A program made the position numbers and the translations under genes. Source: Rhodoferax_B ferrireducens_A (GTDB taxonomy: Bacteria > Pseudomonadota > Gammaproteobacteria > Burkholderiales > Burkholderiaceae_C). Taken from it: DNA of 64,000 bases. Positions 45,081-55,814 of this stretch are shown here, piece by piece. Within the stretch, counting starts at the first letter, position 1, and each line of letters begins with the position of its first letter. The notes under the pieces were generated by a model that saw only the letters and a list, made by a program, of their open reading frames with translations, ran no database searches and was not told where the DNA came from. The stretch is taken from the NCBI RefSeq assembly GCF_031458075.1, contig NZ_JAVDXT010000002.1, positions 310,001 through 374,000 on the forward strand, written 5' to 3'.

Positions 45081-45980
45081 ATGGACCAGCCCAAAACTTC
45101 CCCTAAAACGCCAAGCGGCGATCTGACCTCCTTGGTGGGTGCGCTCGAGCAAAGCCAAAGTGTCAGGGAACGGGTGGAGGCGTGCGCGGACATTCTGGGT
45201 TCCGCGAAAAGCGACGTGATGCAAAACCTGGTCAAGGGGGCTGCCGATAAGGCGGTGGGCCTGGCGTTGACCAACATGGAGCAGGTGGAGGGCGAGGTGC
45301 AGGATTGCGCCGACGATCTGCACGACGTAAACGATACCCTGGCGCAAGGCGTTGCCGAACTGGCGCGCATGGAGGCGGCGCTGGCAGCTTCCCAGCAGGC
45401 GCTGGCGGCATCCGAAGCCGCTTTGCTGGTAGCCCAGGATGCGGAGCAACAGGCCAAACGGGAGGCTATGCACGACGCGGCGACGGGCCTTCCCAACCGC
45501 GAGCATTTCAATTCGCGGCTCGTCCATGCGATTGCGCAAGCGCAGCGCCATGGCCTGACCCTGGCCGTGATGTTCTTCGATCTGGACAAGTTCAAAGCCA
45601 TCAATGATGGCTATGGCCATGCGGCTGGCGACAGCGTTTTGCAGCAGGTTGCCGACCGCTTGCTGGCGCATTGCCGTGCCGAAGACACGGTATGCCGGAA
45701 CGGCGGCGATGAATTCCTCTACTTGTTGATCCATCCCCAAGGCAGGGAAAACATAGGGCGCATCGCCCAGGCGGTGCGCAGCGCCATCGGCAAGCCGATG
45801 GAGGTGGATGGCCAGCAGCTCGCCATCCTTGCCAGCATCGGCATATCCATTTATCCGGACGACGGGGCCTTGCCGGATGAACTGGTGCACCACGCCGATC
45901 TGGCGATGTATGTGGCCAAGAAAGCGCAGTCTGGTGTGGCTTTTTTTGCCCACACCCCCGAGAGCCAGTCCACTACCTAA
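45081..45980 (+). CDS. soluble GGDEF-domain diguanylate cyclase with helical N terminus
   Basis: 299 residues from ATG 45081. The first ~130 residues are helical with an alanine-rich coiled coil (ARMEAALAASQQALAASEAAL), no membrane helix. The GGDEF domain follows with LDKFKAINDGYGHAAGD, RAED inhibitory site, RNGGDEFLYLL and HADLAMYVAKK. It should be active and cytoplasmic. It lies 90 bases after the larger cyclase and ends with its stop codon overlapping that of the convergent xdhB. Confidence 0.9.
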   Translation: MDQPKTSPKTPSGDLTSLVGALEQSQSVRERVEACADILGSAKSDVMQNLVKGAADKAVGLALTNMEQVEGEVQDCADDLHDVNDTLAQGVAELARMEAALAASQQALAASEAALLVAQDAEQQAKREAMHDAATGLPNREHFNSRLVHAIAQAQRHGLTLAVMFFDLDKFKAINDGYGHAAGDSVLQQVADRLLAHCRAEDTVCRNGGDEFLYLLIHPQGRENIGRIAQAVRSAIGKPMEVDGQQLAILASIGISIYPDDGALPDELVHHADLAMYVAKKAQSGVAFFAHTPESQSTT

Positions 45981-48300
45981 GCAGCGCTGGCCGTCAGCGC
46001 CCGCAGCACGTTCTCCGCGGTGGCCGGTGCCGCCAGCTGCACCACCGCGCCGTCGCCCCGTGCGGCGGCAATCGCCTCTTTCATCGCTTCGAACACGCTG
46101 ATCGCCAGCATGAATGGCGGCTCGCCCACGGCCTTGCTGCCGAACACGTTGTCCTCGCGGTTCGGCTGGTCCCACAGGTCCACCTTGAAGTGCGCGGGGA
46201 TGTCGCCGGTGGCCGGTATCTTGTAGGTGCTGGGCGCGTGGGTGGACAGCGCGCCCTTGGCGTTCCACACCAGTTGCTCGGTGGTCAGCCAGCCCACGCC
46301 CTGGATGAAGCCACCTTCCACCTGGCCGATGTCGATGGCCGGGTTGATGCTGGTGCCAGCGTCGTACAGGATGTCGATCTTCAGCACCCGGCTTTCGCCG
46401 GTCAGGGTGTCGATGGCGACCTCGCTGCAGGCAGCGCCGTAGGCGAAGTAGTAGAACGGCCGGCCGGTCAGCGTGGTCTTGTCGTAATGGATCTTGGGCG
46501 TGCGGTAGAAGCCGTCGCTCCACAGCTGGATGCGGTTCGCATAGGCCTGCTGCACCAGGCTGGTAAACGGCCGGCTGGCCGTGGGGGTGATCACCTGGCC
46601 ATTCTGGAAGCGCACCGCGCCGGCGCCGCAGCCGTCCAGGCCGGCGGCAAACTGGGCCAGGTTGTCGCGCACATTGCGGGCCGCATACTGGGCGGCGCGG
46701 CCGTTCAGGTCGGTGCCGCTGGAGGCGGCGGTGGCCGAGGCGTTGGGCACCTTGCTGGTGTCGGCGGCGGTGGCCAGCACGCTCTCGAACGGGATGCCCA
46801 GCTCATCGGCCACGATCTGCGCCACCTTGGTGTTCAGGCCCTGGCCCATCTCGGTGCCGCCGTGGTTCACCTGCACGCTGCCGTCGGTGTAGACATGCAC
46901 CAGCGCGCCGGCCTGGTTGAACAGGGTGGCGGTGAAGGAGATGCCGAACTTCACCGGCGTGATGCTGATGCCGCGCTGGATCACCGGGTTCGCCGCGTTC
47001 CAGGCCGAAATGGCCTTGCGCCGTTCCTGGTAGTGCGCAGACTGCTCTATTTTTGAGAGTATGGGGTGCAGGATGTTGTCTTCCACCGCCATCTGGTAGT
47101 GGGTGGTGTTGCGCTGCGGATTCGGCGTGTCGGCCGCGTCGTACAGGTTGTGCCGGCGCACCTCCAGTGGGTCCAGGCCGAGCTGGCGCGCGATCTCGCT
47201 GAGTATGGTTTCAATGACGATCACGCCCTGCGGCCCACCGAAGCCGCGGAAGGCGGTGTGGCTCTGGGTGTGGGTCTTCAGCCGGTACGAACTGATGTCC
47301 ACATCGGCCAGAAAGTAGGCGTTGTCGGCATGGAACACCGCGCGGTCGGCCACCGGACCGCTGAGGTCGGCGCTGAAGCCGCAGTTGGCCAGCATCAGCA
47401 GCTGAAAGCCGCAGATGCGGCCCGCGCCGTCAAAGCCCACGGTGTAGTCGTAGGCGAACGGGTGGCGCTTGCCGGTGATGCTGAAGTCGTCGTCGCGGTC
47501 CAGCCGCAGCTTGATCGGGCGGCCCAGCTTGTGGGCGGCGATGGCGGCCCAGACGGCCAGATGCCCGGCCTGGGTTTCCTTGCCGCCAAAGCCGCCGCCC
47601 ATGCGCCGGCATTCGACCCGCACCGCATGGTTGGCCAGGCCCAGCGCGTGCGCCACCCAGTGCTGCACCTCGCCCGGATGCTGGGTGCTGGAATGGACCA
47701 GCCACTGGCCTTGCTCCTGCGGCAGCACGTAGGCGATCTGGCCTTCGAGGTAGAAGTGCTCCTGCCCGCCGACTTCGAGCTGGCCGCTCAGTGTGTGCGG
47801 GGCCGCTGCGATGGCCTGGGCCGCATCGCCACGGCGCACGAACACTGGCGGCAGCACATAGCTTTGCGCGGCATAGGCGGCGCGCACATCCAGCAAGGCG
47901 GGCAGGGCTTCGATGTCCAGCTTGACGGCACGGGCGGCGGCGCGGGCCTGCATCACCGTGCTGGCCACCACCAGGCCGACCACCTGGCCGATGTGCTGCA
48001 CCGTGTCGCTGGCGAAGATCGGTTCGTCGTGGGCGAAGGCGGCCAGCACGGTGTCACCCGGGATGTCGCTGGCCAGCACCACGGCCTGCACGCCGGGCAT
48101 GGCCAGCGCGGCGTGGCTGTCCACGCCCAAGAGCCTGCCGTGGGCCACGGTGGACAGAATGGGCGCGGCGTACAAGGTGCCGCGCACCTCGGGCAGGTCG
48201 TCCACGTAATGCGCGTTGCCGCTGACCTGGGCGCGCGCACTCTCGTGCGGCACCGAGCGGCCGGCGGCGCTGCTGGCGAGCTTGAGTTTTTCAGGGGCGT

Positions 48301-48304
<4 letters not shown>
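45977..48304 (-). CDS. xdhB: xanthine dehydrogenase, molybdopterin-binding subunit
   Basis: 775 residues, the usual XdhB length. Molybdenum-cofactor segments GGGFGGKETQ and AFRGFGGPQG, NHGGTEMGQGLNTKVAQI and the catalytic glutamate in KAVGEPPFMLAISVFEA are all present. With XdhA it oxidises hypoxanthine to xanthine and urate in the cytoplasm. The ATG at 48304 overlaps the xdhA stop (ATGA), so the subunits are coupled. No xdhC insertion factor follows; the next gene is convergent. An in-frame dispersed repeat lies near residues 415-425. Confidence 0.96.
47031..47060 (-). repeat. in-frame dispersed repeat (partial) inside xdhB
   Basis: On the coding strand: ACTCTCAAAAATAGAGC, then AGTCTGCGCACTA. 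It matches the first hairpin and the start of the second. It is read as ILSKIEQSAHY in the frame that would give TAG; here the codon is GAG. Confidence 0.45.
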
Positions 48305-49761
<1,457 letters not shown>

Positions 49762-49861
49762 GGCTTAAAAATTCCTAGTGAGGCAGGGGCGGAGCACAGG
49801 GTAAGTTTGTAACAGGCACTCCACATACGCAGCAGCATATGACACGCATCCATACACCTAT
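49762..49861. promoter_or_regulatory. divergent xdhA-lysR control region
   Basis: The 100-base gap contains GCATATG (49835 region) and CTATATG near the LysR start, an imperfect dyad about 19 bases apart that could be part of a LysR-type site. The resemblance is weak. LysR regulators normally bind just such intergenic regions upstream of the divergent operon. Confidence 0.35.
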
Positions 49862-50794
49862 ATGAGAGACCAGACGCTTTTCGACAAGATCGACCTCCAT
49901 CTCATCAGGGTCTTGCATACCGTGCTTACTGAACGCAGCGTCTCCCGTGCCGCCATCCGCCTGGGCATGACCCAACCGGCGGTGAGCGCGGCCCTGAAGC
50001 GGCTGCGCGACTTGGCCGATGACCCTATTTTGGTGCGTTCTGGCTCTGGCATGGTGCCCACCGATGCGGGTTTGCGCATGCTGACGCCTAGCGCCAGCAT
50101 TCTTCGTGCCGCCGAGGTGCTGTTCAGCGATGTGCGCAGCTTCGAGCCGCAGACCGCGCAAAGCACCTTCCGCGTCGCCGCCAGCGACTACCTCGATCCC
50201 TTGTTTCTACCCCAGCTGGTGGCGCGCATCAAGTCCGAGGCGCCGCTGTGCGCGATCGAAATCCACCCCTTGTCCGGCCACCTGGACTACCCCGCGCACC
50301 TGGCCCAGGGCGAGCTAGACGTGGTGATCGGCAACTGGAGCCGTCCGCCCGAAGACCTGCACATGGGGCGCTTGTTTGGCGACGAGGTGGTGAGTCTGGT
50401 TAGCCTGGAGCACCCGGCGGCGCGCCGCGGCTGGGACCAGGACACCTGGCTGTCGGCCGAGCACATCGCGCCCACGCCCACCCATCCGGGTGCCAAGGGC
50501 GTGATCGACGAGCACCTGGAAACCCTGGGCCTGCGCCGCAACATCGTGGCCCGCTGCGCGCATTTCGGCCTGATCCCGGCCATGGTGGCATCGAGCTTGC
50601 TGGTGCTGACCACGGGGCGGCAGTACTGCGAGCGCTATGCGGCGCAGCTGCCGGTGAAGATACTGCCGTGTCCGCTGCCGTTTCCCCGCATGATGTATTA
50701 CCAGCTCTGGCATGCGCGCACCCACACTTCGGCCTCGGGCAAGTGGCTGCGCGCACTCACCAAGTCGGTGGCGGCTTCGCTACGAAAAGCATAG
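49862..50794 (+). CDS. LysR-family transcriptional regulator
   Basis: 310 residues. The N-terminal winged helix-turn-helix has LIRVLHTVLTERSVSRAAIR, LGMTQPAVSAALKRLRD, followed by a linker helix and the two-lobed effector domain (FRVAASDYLDPLFLPQLVARI). The NodD/PcaQ-like sub-pattern (LIRVL..L) suggests a small aromatic or heterocyclic effector. It is divergent from xdhAB and upstream of the purine-type ABC operon, so it may control one or both with a purine-pathway metabolite as inducer. Its last codons and stop (CGA AAA GCA TAG) lie inside dispersed repeat R7. Confidence 0.92.
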   Translation: MRDQTLFDKIDLHLIRVLHTVLTERSVSRAAIRLGMTQPAVSAALKRLRDLADDPILVRSGSGMVPTDAGLRMLTPSASILRAAEVLFSDVRSFEPQTAQSTFRVAASDYLDPLFLPQLVARIKSEAPLCAIEIHPLSGHLDYPAHLAQGELDVVIGNWSRPPEDLHMGRLFGDEVVSLVSLEHPAARRGWDQDTWLSAEHIAPTPTHPGAKGVIDEHLETLGLRRNIVARCAHFGLIPAMVASSLLVLTTGRQYCERYAAQLPVKILPCPLPFPRMMYYQLWHARTHTSASGKWLRALTKSVAASLRKA

Positions 50795-50837
50795 CTGCTC
50801 GTGTAATATACGCCTGCGCTAGAAGCATTATTTTTAT
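50779..50837 (+). repeat. dispersed palindromic repeat, copy R7 (supplies the LysR stop codon)
   Basis: GCTACGAAAAGCATAGC, TGCTCGTGTAATATACG, CCTGCGCTAGAAGC and ATTATTTTTAT, in the sense orientation of the LysR gene. The TAG of the repeat is the LysR stop. The element fills most of the gap to the ABC ATPase start (50858), so it may also separate the two transcripts. Confidence 0.75.
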
Positions 50838-50857
50838 AAATCGAAGATCCCCAAGCC

Positions 50858-52411
50858 ATGGCCCCAACCCCAGCTCCGCCCAGGTTGCAACTGACCAGCA
50901 TCACCAAGCGCTACCCCGCGGTGGTGGCCAATAGCGGTGTGTCATTGACGGTGCAGCCCGGCGAAGCCCATGCGGTGCTGGGCGAGAACGGCGCGGGCAA
51001 GTCCACGCTGATGAAGATCATCTACGGCTCGGTCAAGCCCGACGAAGGCACGGTGCTGTTCAACGGCCAGCCCGTCCACATCCGCAACCCGCAGGAGGCG
51101 AGGGCGCTGGGCATCAGCATGGTGTTCCAGCATTTCAGCCTGTTCGACACCCTGACCGTGGCCGAGAACGTCTGGCTGGGGCTGGACAAAAGCCTGAGCC
51201 TGGCCGAGGTCACCCAGCGCATCGTCGCCAAGGCCAGCGCCTACGGCCTGGACATCGACCCGAGCCGCCCGGTGCACACCCTGAGCGTGGGCGAGATGCA
51301 GCGGGTCGAAATCATCCGCGCGCTGCTGACCAACCCCAAGCTGCTGATCCTGGACGAGCCGACCTCGGTGCTGACGCCGCAGGCGGTGGAAAAGCTGTTT
51401 GTGGTGCTGAAACAGCTTGTCAGCGAAGGCTGCAGCATCCTTTACATCAGCCACAAGCTGCACGAGATCCGCGAACTCTGCACCGCCTGCACCGTGCTGC
51501 GTGGCGGCAAGGTCACAGGTGTGTGCAACCCGGCCGAGGAAACCAATGCCTCGCTGAGCCGGCTGATGATCGGCGCCGAGCCGCCGGCGCTGCAGCACCG
51601 CGAGGTCAAGACCGGCGCCACCGTATTGAAGGTGCAGGGCCTGCGCCTGCCGCGCGAAGACCAGTTTGGCGTAGACCTGGATGGCATCGACCTGGAGGTG
51701 CGGGCCGGCGAGGTGGTGGGCATCGCCGGCGTTTCGGGCAACGGCCAACGCGAGCTGATGTATGCCTTGTCGGGCGAAGACACCCGGGCCGGCGCCAGCA
51801 TGGTGACGGTATTCGGTAAGCCGGTGGGCCAGCTCGGGCCCAACCAGCGGCGCGCGCTGGGTGTGCACTTCGTGCCCGAAGAGCGGCTGGGCCGCGGCGC
51901 CGTGCCCACCATCGGCCTGGCGCACAACCTGATGCTGACGCGCACCAACGCTATCAGCCCCAGCGGCTGGATCAAGGTGCGGGCGCTGCAAACCCAGGCG
52001 CTGGGCGTGATCGAGCGCTTCAAGGTCAAGACCGGCGGGCCGAACGCGGCGGCCAAGTCGCTGTCGGGTGGCAACTTGCAGAAGTTCATCGTCGGCCGCG
52101 AGATCGACGCCAACCCCAAGCTGCTGATCGTTTCGCAGCCCACCTGGGGCGTGGACGTGGGCGCGGCCGCGCAGATCCGCGGCGAGATTCTGGCCTTGCG
52201 CGATGCCGGCTGTGCGGTGCTGGTGGTCAGCGAAGAGCTGGACGAATTGTTTGAAATCTGTGACCGCCTGCACGTGGTGGCCAAGGGGCGGCTGTCGCCC
52301 TCGATCCCGCGTGCAGCGGCCACCGTGGCCCAGATTGGAGAATGGATGAGCGGCCTTTGGAATACCCCGAACACCCCGAATGCAGCAGAGGTGGCGCATG
52401 CTCAAGCTTGA
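50858..52411 (+). CDS. nucleoside-type ABC transporter ATP-binding protein (two ATPase domains)
   Basis: 517 residues with two tandem ATP-binding domains, the form used by sugar and nucleoside (NupA/YufO) importers. First domain: Walker A GENGAGKSTLMK, signature LSVGEMQRVEIIRAL, Walker B LLILDEPTSVL. Second domain: Walker A degenerate (GVSGNGQRELM), signature LSGGNLQKFIVGREI and LLIVSQPTWGVDVGA, where the usual Glu of Walker B is replaced by Gln. Such asymmetry is normal in this family. It energises the two permeases encoded next, overlapping the first by 14 bases. With the BMP lipoprotein it indicates purine nucleoside uptake. Confidence 0.92.
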   Translation: MAPTPAPPRLQLTSITKRYPAVVANSGVSLTVQPGEAHAVLGENGAGKSTLMKIIYGSVKPDEGTVLFNGQPVHIRNPQEARALGISMVFQHFSLFDTLTVAENVWLGLDKSLSLAEVTQRIVAKASAYGLDIDPSRPVHTLSVGEMQRVEIIRALLTNPKLLILDEPTSVLTPQAVEKLFVVLKQLVSEGCSILYISHKLHEIRELCTACTVLRGGKVTGVCNPAEETNASLSRLMIGAEPPALQHREVKTGATVLKVQGLRLPREDQFGVDLDGIDLEVRAGEVVGIAGVSGNGQRELMYALSGEDTRAGASMVTVFGKPVGQLGPNQRRALGVHFVPEERLGRGAVPTIGLAHNLMLTRTNAISPSGWIKVRALQTQALGVIERFKVKTGGPNAAAKSLSGGNLQKFIVGREIDANPKLLIVSQPTWGVDVGAAAQIRGEILALRDAGCAVLVVSEELDELFEICDRLHVVAKGRLSPSIPRAAATVAQIGEWMSGLWNTPNTPNAAEVAHAQA

Positions 52412-53459
52412 ACCGCGCCCCCAGCCATCCAAGTTCTGGGGCTATGGCTCGCCGATCCTGGCGCTGCTGGTGACGGTGCTGATCGGCGTCATCCTGTTCG
52501 TGGCCCTGGGCAAGGACCCGGTCAAGGGCTTGATGGTGTTCTTCTGGGAACCGATCAAAACCCCGTATGCGCTGGGCGAGCTGATGGTCAAGGCCACGCC
52601 GCTGCTGATCATCGCGCTGGGGCTGGCGGTGTGCTTCCGCTCGAATGTGTGGAACATCGGCGCCGAGGGCCAGTACCTGATAGGCGCGGTGTTCGCCTCC
52701 GGCGTGGCGCTGCTGGCCGACAAGAGCACCGGCGGCTGGATCGTCATTCCCATTCTGCTGGCCGGGGTGCTGGGCGGCATGGTCTGGGGCGGTATCACCG
52801 CGCTGCTGCGCGACAAGTTCAACGCCAGCGAGATTCTGGTCAGCCTGATGCTGGTCTACGTGGCCACCATGGTGCTCAGCTACCTGGTCTACGGCCCCTG
52901 GAAAGACCCGCTGGGCTACAACTTTCCGCAGACCAAGAACTTCGACGCCGTGACCCAGATCCCGCGCCTGTGGAAGGGCTCGCGGGTCAGCATCGGCTTG
53001 CTGATCGCGCTGGCCGGGGTGGCGGTGCTGTGGGTGTTCTTGTTCCGCACCAGGGCCGGCTTTGCCCAGCAGGTGGGCGGGCTGGCGCCGGCGGCGGCGC
53101 GCTATGCAGGGTTTTCGTCGCGCAAGGCGCTGTGGATTGCGCTGCTGACCTCCGGCGGCGCGGCCGGCCTGGCCGGCGCGCTGGAAGTCGCCGGGCCGAT
53201 CGGCCAGCTCACGCCCTATGTGCCGGCGGGCTACGGCTTTGCGGCCATCATCGTGGCCTTTGTCGGGCGGCTGCACCCGGTGGGCATGGTGTTCTCGGCC
53301 GTGCTGATGAGCATGTTCTACATCGGCGGTGAGCTCGCGCAGTCGCGCCTGGGCCTGCCCAAATCCCTGACCGGCGTGTTTCAGGGCCTGCTGCTGTTCA
53401 CCTTGCTGGCCTGCGACACCTTGATCGCTTACCGCGTACGTTTCAGAAAGGCCGCATGA
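52398..53459 (+). CDS. nucleoside-type ABC transporter permease 1
   Basis: 353 residues from ATG 52398 (MLKLEPRPQP), within the end of the ATPase gene. About nine to ten membrane segments of the BPD_transp_2 (RbsC-like) class: KATPLLIIALGLAVCFRSNVWNIGAEGQ near the N terminus is the YufP/NupB signature. It overlaps the next permease by four bases (ATGA). Confidence 0.92.
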   Translation: MLKLEPRPQPSKFWGYGSPILALLVTVLIGVILFVALGKDPVKGLMVFFWEPIKTPYALGELMVKATPLLIIALGLAVCFRSNVWNIGAEGQYLIGAVFASGVALLADKSTGGWIVIPILLAGVLGGMVWGGITALLRDKFNASEILVSLMLVYVATMVLSYLVYGPWKDPLGYNFPQTKNFDAVTQIPRLWKGSRVSIGLLIALAGVAVLWVFLFRTRAGFAQQVGGLAPAAARYAGFSSRKALWIALLTSGGAAGLAGALEVAGPIGQLTPYVPAGYGFAAIIVAFVGRLHPVGMVFSAVLMSMFYIGGELAQSRLGLPKSLTGVFQGLLLFTLLACDTLIAYRVRFRKAA

Positions 53460-54379
53460 TGGATTCGTATGCCTTGTTATTTGCGGCCACGCTGAGCGCC
53501 GGTACCGTGCTGGCGCTGGCGGCGCTGGGCCTGTTGGTCAACGAAAAAGCGGGTGTGGTCAATCTGGGCGCTGAGGGCATGATGCTCTGCGCGGCCATCG
53601 CCGGCTATGCCACCGTGGTGAATACCGGCAGCGACTGGCTGGGCTTTGCGGCCGGCATCGGTGCGGGCGCGCTGCTGGCGGCGGTGTTCGGGGTACTGGT
53701 GATCTGGCTCAACACCAACCAGTACGCCACCGGTCTGGCCTTGAGCCTGTTCGGCGCCGGCTTCTCGGCGTTTGGCGGCATCAGCTATGTGCAGGCCAAG
53801 CTGCCCGAGCGCATGCAGTTTTCCATTCCGGTGCTGGGCGACATCCCGCTGGTCGGGCCGGCGCTGTTCCGCCAGCATCCGCTGGTGTATTTTGCGATGG
53901 CGCTGGTTGCGGGCTTGATCTGGTTTCTGTACCGCACCCGCAGCGGCCTGGTGCTGCGCTCGGTGGGCGAGTCGCCCGAGTCGGCCCATGCGCTGGGCTA
54001 CCCGGTGCGGCGCATCCGCTTCCTGGCGGTGGTGGTGGGCGGCGCGCTCTGCGGACTGGCTGGCGCCTATATCTCGCTGGTCTACACGCCGCTGTGGGTC
54101 GAGGGCATGGTGGCCGGCAAGGGCTGGATCGCGCTGGCTCTGACCACCTTTGCCACCTGGCGGCCGACCCGGGTGCTGCTGGGCGCCTACCTGTTTGGCG
54201 GCGTCACCATGCTGCAGTTCCATTTGCAAAGCGTAGGGGTAGACGTGCCCAGCCAATTGCTGAGCATGCTGCCCTACCTGGCGACCATCGTGGTGCTGGC
54301 GCTGATCTCGCGCAACCCGGCGTGGATTCGCATCAACATGCCGGCCTCGCTCGGGAAACCGTTTTATCCCGGTTCATAA
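53456..54379 (+). CDS. nucleoside-type ABC transporter permease 2
   Basis: 307 residues, eight or more membrane segments, YufQ/NupC type: LAALGLLVNEKAGVVNLGAEGMMLC, then TNQYATGLALSLFGAGFSA and a central GESPESAHALGYPVRRIRFLA loop that contacts the ATPase. It ends 62 bases before the lipoprotein gene. That gap has a TTTGTTACG-type AT-rich segment that might carry an internal promoter. Confidence 0.92.
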   Translation: MMDSYALLFAATLSAGTVLALAALGLLVNEKAGVVNLGAEGMMLCAAIAGYATVVNTGSDWLGFAAGIGAGALLAAVFGVLVIWLNTNQYATGLALSLFGAGFSAFGGISYVQAKLPERMQFSIPVLGDIPLVGPALFRQHPLVYFAMALVAGLIWFLYRTRSGLVLRSVGESPESAHALGYPVRRIRFLAVVVGGALCGLAGAYISLVYTPLWVEGMVAGKGWIALALTTFATWRPTRVLLGAYLFGGVTMLQFHLQSVGVDVPSQLLSMLPYLATIVVLALISRNPAWIRINMPASLGKPFYPGS

Positions 54380-54441
54380 TCATTTTGTTACGTTCGAATT
54401 TTTCCTCGCAATCCCCCCAGAACCCCAGAAAGTGAAATCAC

Positions 54442-55608
54442 ATGACTGACCTGAAGAAACGCACCTTGATTCAAATCGCTGCCGCGTCGGCGGTGGCGGC
54501 GGCCCTGGCCGGCTGCGGCAAGAAGGAAGAACCCGCGCCAGCACCCGCTGCCGCGCCTGCGGCTTCGGCCCCGGTTGCCGAGGCACCCCCTCCCAAGCCC
54601 GAGCCTTTGAAGATTGCGTTTGCCTACGTCGGCCCGGTCGGCGACGGCGGCTGGAGCTTTGCCCACGACAACGGCCGCAAGGCGCTGGAAAAAGAATTCG
54701 GCGACAAGATCAGCACCAGCTTTGTGGAAAGCGTGCCCGAATCCGCCGACGCCGAGCGCGTGCTGCGCGACATGGCCAGCAACGGTAACAAGCTGGTCTT
54801 CGGCACCACCTTTGGCTACATGGAGTCCATGCTCAAAGTGGCGGCCGACTTCAAGGACGTGAAGTTCGAACACGCCACCGGCTACAAGACCGCCGACAAC
54901 ATGGCCACCTACGACAGCCGTACCTACGAAGGCGCGTACATGGCCGGTGTGATCGCCGGCAAGATGACCAAGTCCAACACTTTGGGCGTGGTCGGCTCGG
55001 TGCCAATTCCTGAAGTCATCCGCAACATCAACAGCTTTACGCTGGGCGCGCAAAGCGTGAACCCCAAGATCAAGACCAAGGTGGTCTGGGTCAATGAATG
55101 GTTCAGCCCACCCAAGGAAACCGAAGCCGCCACCGCGCTGATCAACGGCGGCGCCGACATCCTGTTCCAGAACACCGACTCGCCCGCCGTGCTGAAGACC
55201 GCCGAGAGCAAGGGCAAGCGCGCCTTCGGCTGGGATTCGGACATGACAGCCTACGGCCCCAAGGCCCATCTGGCATCCAGCATCATCAACTGGGGTCCGT
55301 ACTACATCAAGACCACCAAGGACGCCTTGGATGGCAAGTGGGCCAGCGGCAAGAGCTGGTGGGGCGTGAAGGAAGGCGCGATCGACATCGTGTCCATTGC
55401 CGAAGACGTGCCGGCTGAAACCAAGGCCAAGATCGACGAGATCAAGAAGGGCCTGGCCGATGGCAGCTTCGCCATCTGGAAGGGCCCGATCGTGGACCAG
55501 GCCGGCAAGGTGGTGGTGGCCAAGGATGCGGTGGCCGATGACGCCTTCCTGGGCGGTGTGAACTTCTACGTCAAGGGCGTGGAAGGCAAGATCCCAGGCG
55601 GGAAGTAA
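54442..55608 (+). CDS. BMP-family nucleoside-binding lipoprotein
   Basis: 388 residues. The signal peptide ends in the lipobox ALAGC (Cys24) followed by a proline/alanine-rich tether. The BMP/Med periplasmic-binding fold follows: KIAFAYVGPVGDGGWSFAHD, TYEGAYMAGVIAGKMTKS, FQNTDSPAVLKTAE and GWDSDMTAYGPKAHLAS. These match PnrA/NupA-type purine-nucleoside binders. Ligand capture probably feeds the ATPase/permeases encoded upstream. It is the last gene of that operon. Confidence 0.93.
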   Translation: MTDLKKRTLIQIAAASAVAAALAGCGKKEEPAPAPAAAPAASAPVAEAPPPKPEPLKIAFAYVGPVGDGGWSFAHDNGRKALEKEFGDKISTSFVESVPESADAERVLRDMASNGNKLVFGTTFGYMESMLKVAADFKDVKFEHATGYKTADNMATYDSRTYEGAYMAGVIAGKMTKSNTLGVVGSVPIPEVIRNINSFTLGAQSVNPKIKTKVVWVNEWFSPPKETEAATALINGGADILFQNTDSPAVLKTAESKGKRAFGWDSDMTAYGPKAHLASSIINWGPYYIKTTKDALDGKWASGKSWWGVKEGAIDIVSIAEDVPAETKAKIDEIKKGLADGSFAIWKGPIVDQAGKVVVAKDAVADDAFLGGVNFYVKGVEGKIPGGK

Positions 55609-55610
55609 CA

Positions 55611-55705
55611 CTCACCCCCAGGCTACAGCGCAAGCGCTTTCCGCCAACCCCCTTGCAGGGGGCAACAGCAGCGGACTGGCAAAGCCAGTTCCGCGCTGTT
55701 CTGGA
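55611..55705 (+). repeat. conserved 3'-flank element, copy B2
   Basis: Same order as copy B1: CTCACCCCCAGGCTAC, GCGCTTTCCGCCAACCC, the CCCCCT-TGC-AGGGGG hairpin, then CTGGC-AAA-GCCAG and CTGTTCTGG. It starts three bases after the lipoprotein stop. It continues with GAAGGGGCTTCGCTGTGCTGG, which copy B1 lacks or has lost. Confidence 0.75.
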
Positions 55706-55749
55706 AGGGGCTTCGCTGTGCTGGCCATGGGAGGGGAGTCTTATCTTTG

Positions 55750-55780
55750 AAAGCTGCTCTTCGGGGTGGCTTTTTTATTT
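55750..55780 (+). terminator. rho-independent terminator of the nucleoside ABC operon
   Basis: AAAGCTGCTC, a TTCG loop and GGGTGGCTTT form a ten-pair stem with some G/T pairs, continuing into TTTTTT. It lies 140 bases after the lipoprotein stop and before the Rieske gene. Confidence 0.65.
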
Positions 55781-55814
55781 GGTCTCGGCATAGTCTTTGC
55801 TGAGTGCTGTGAAC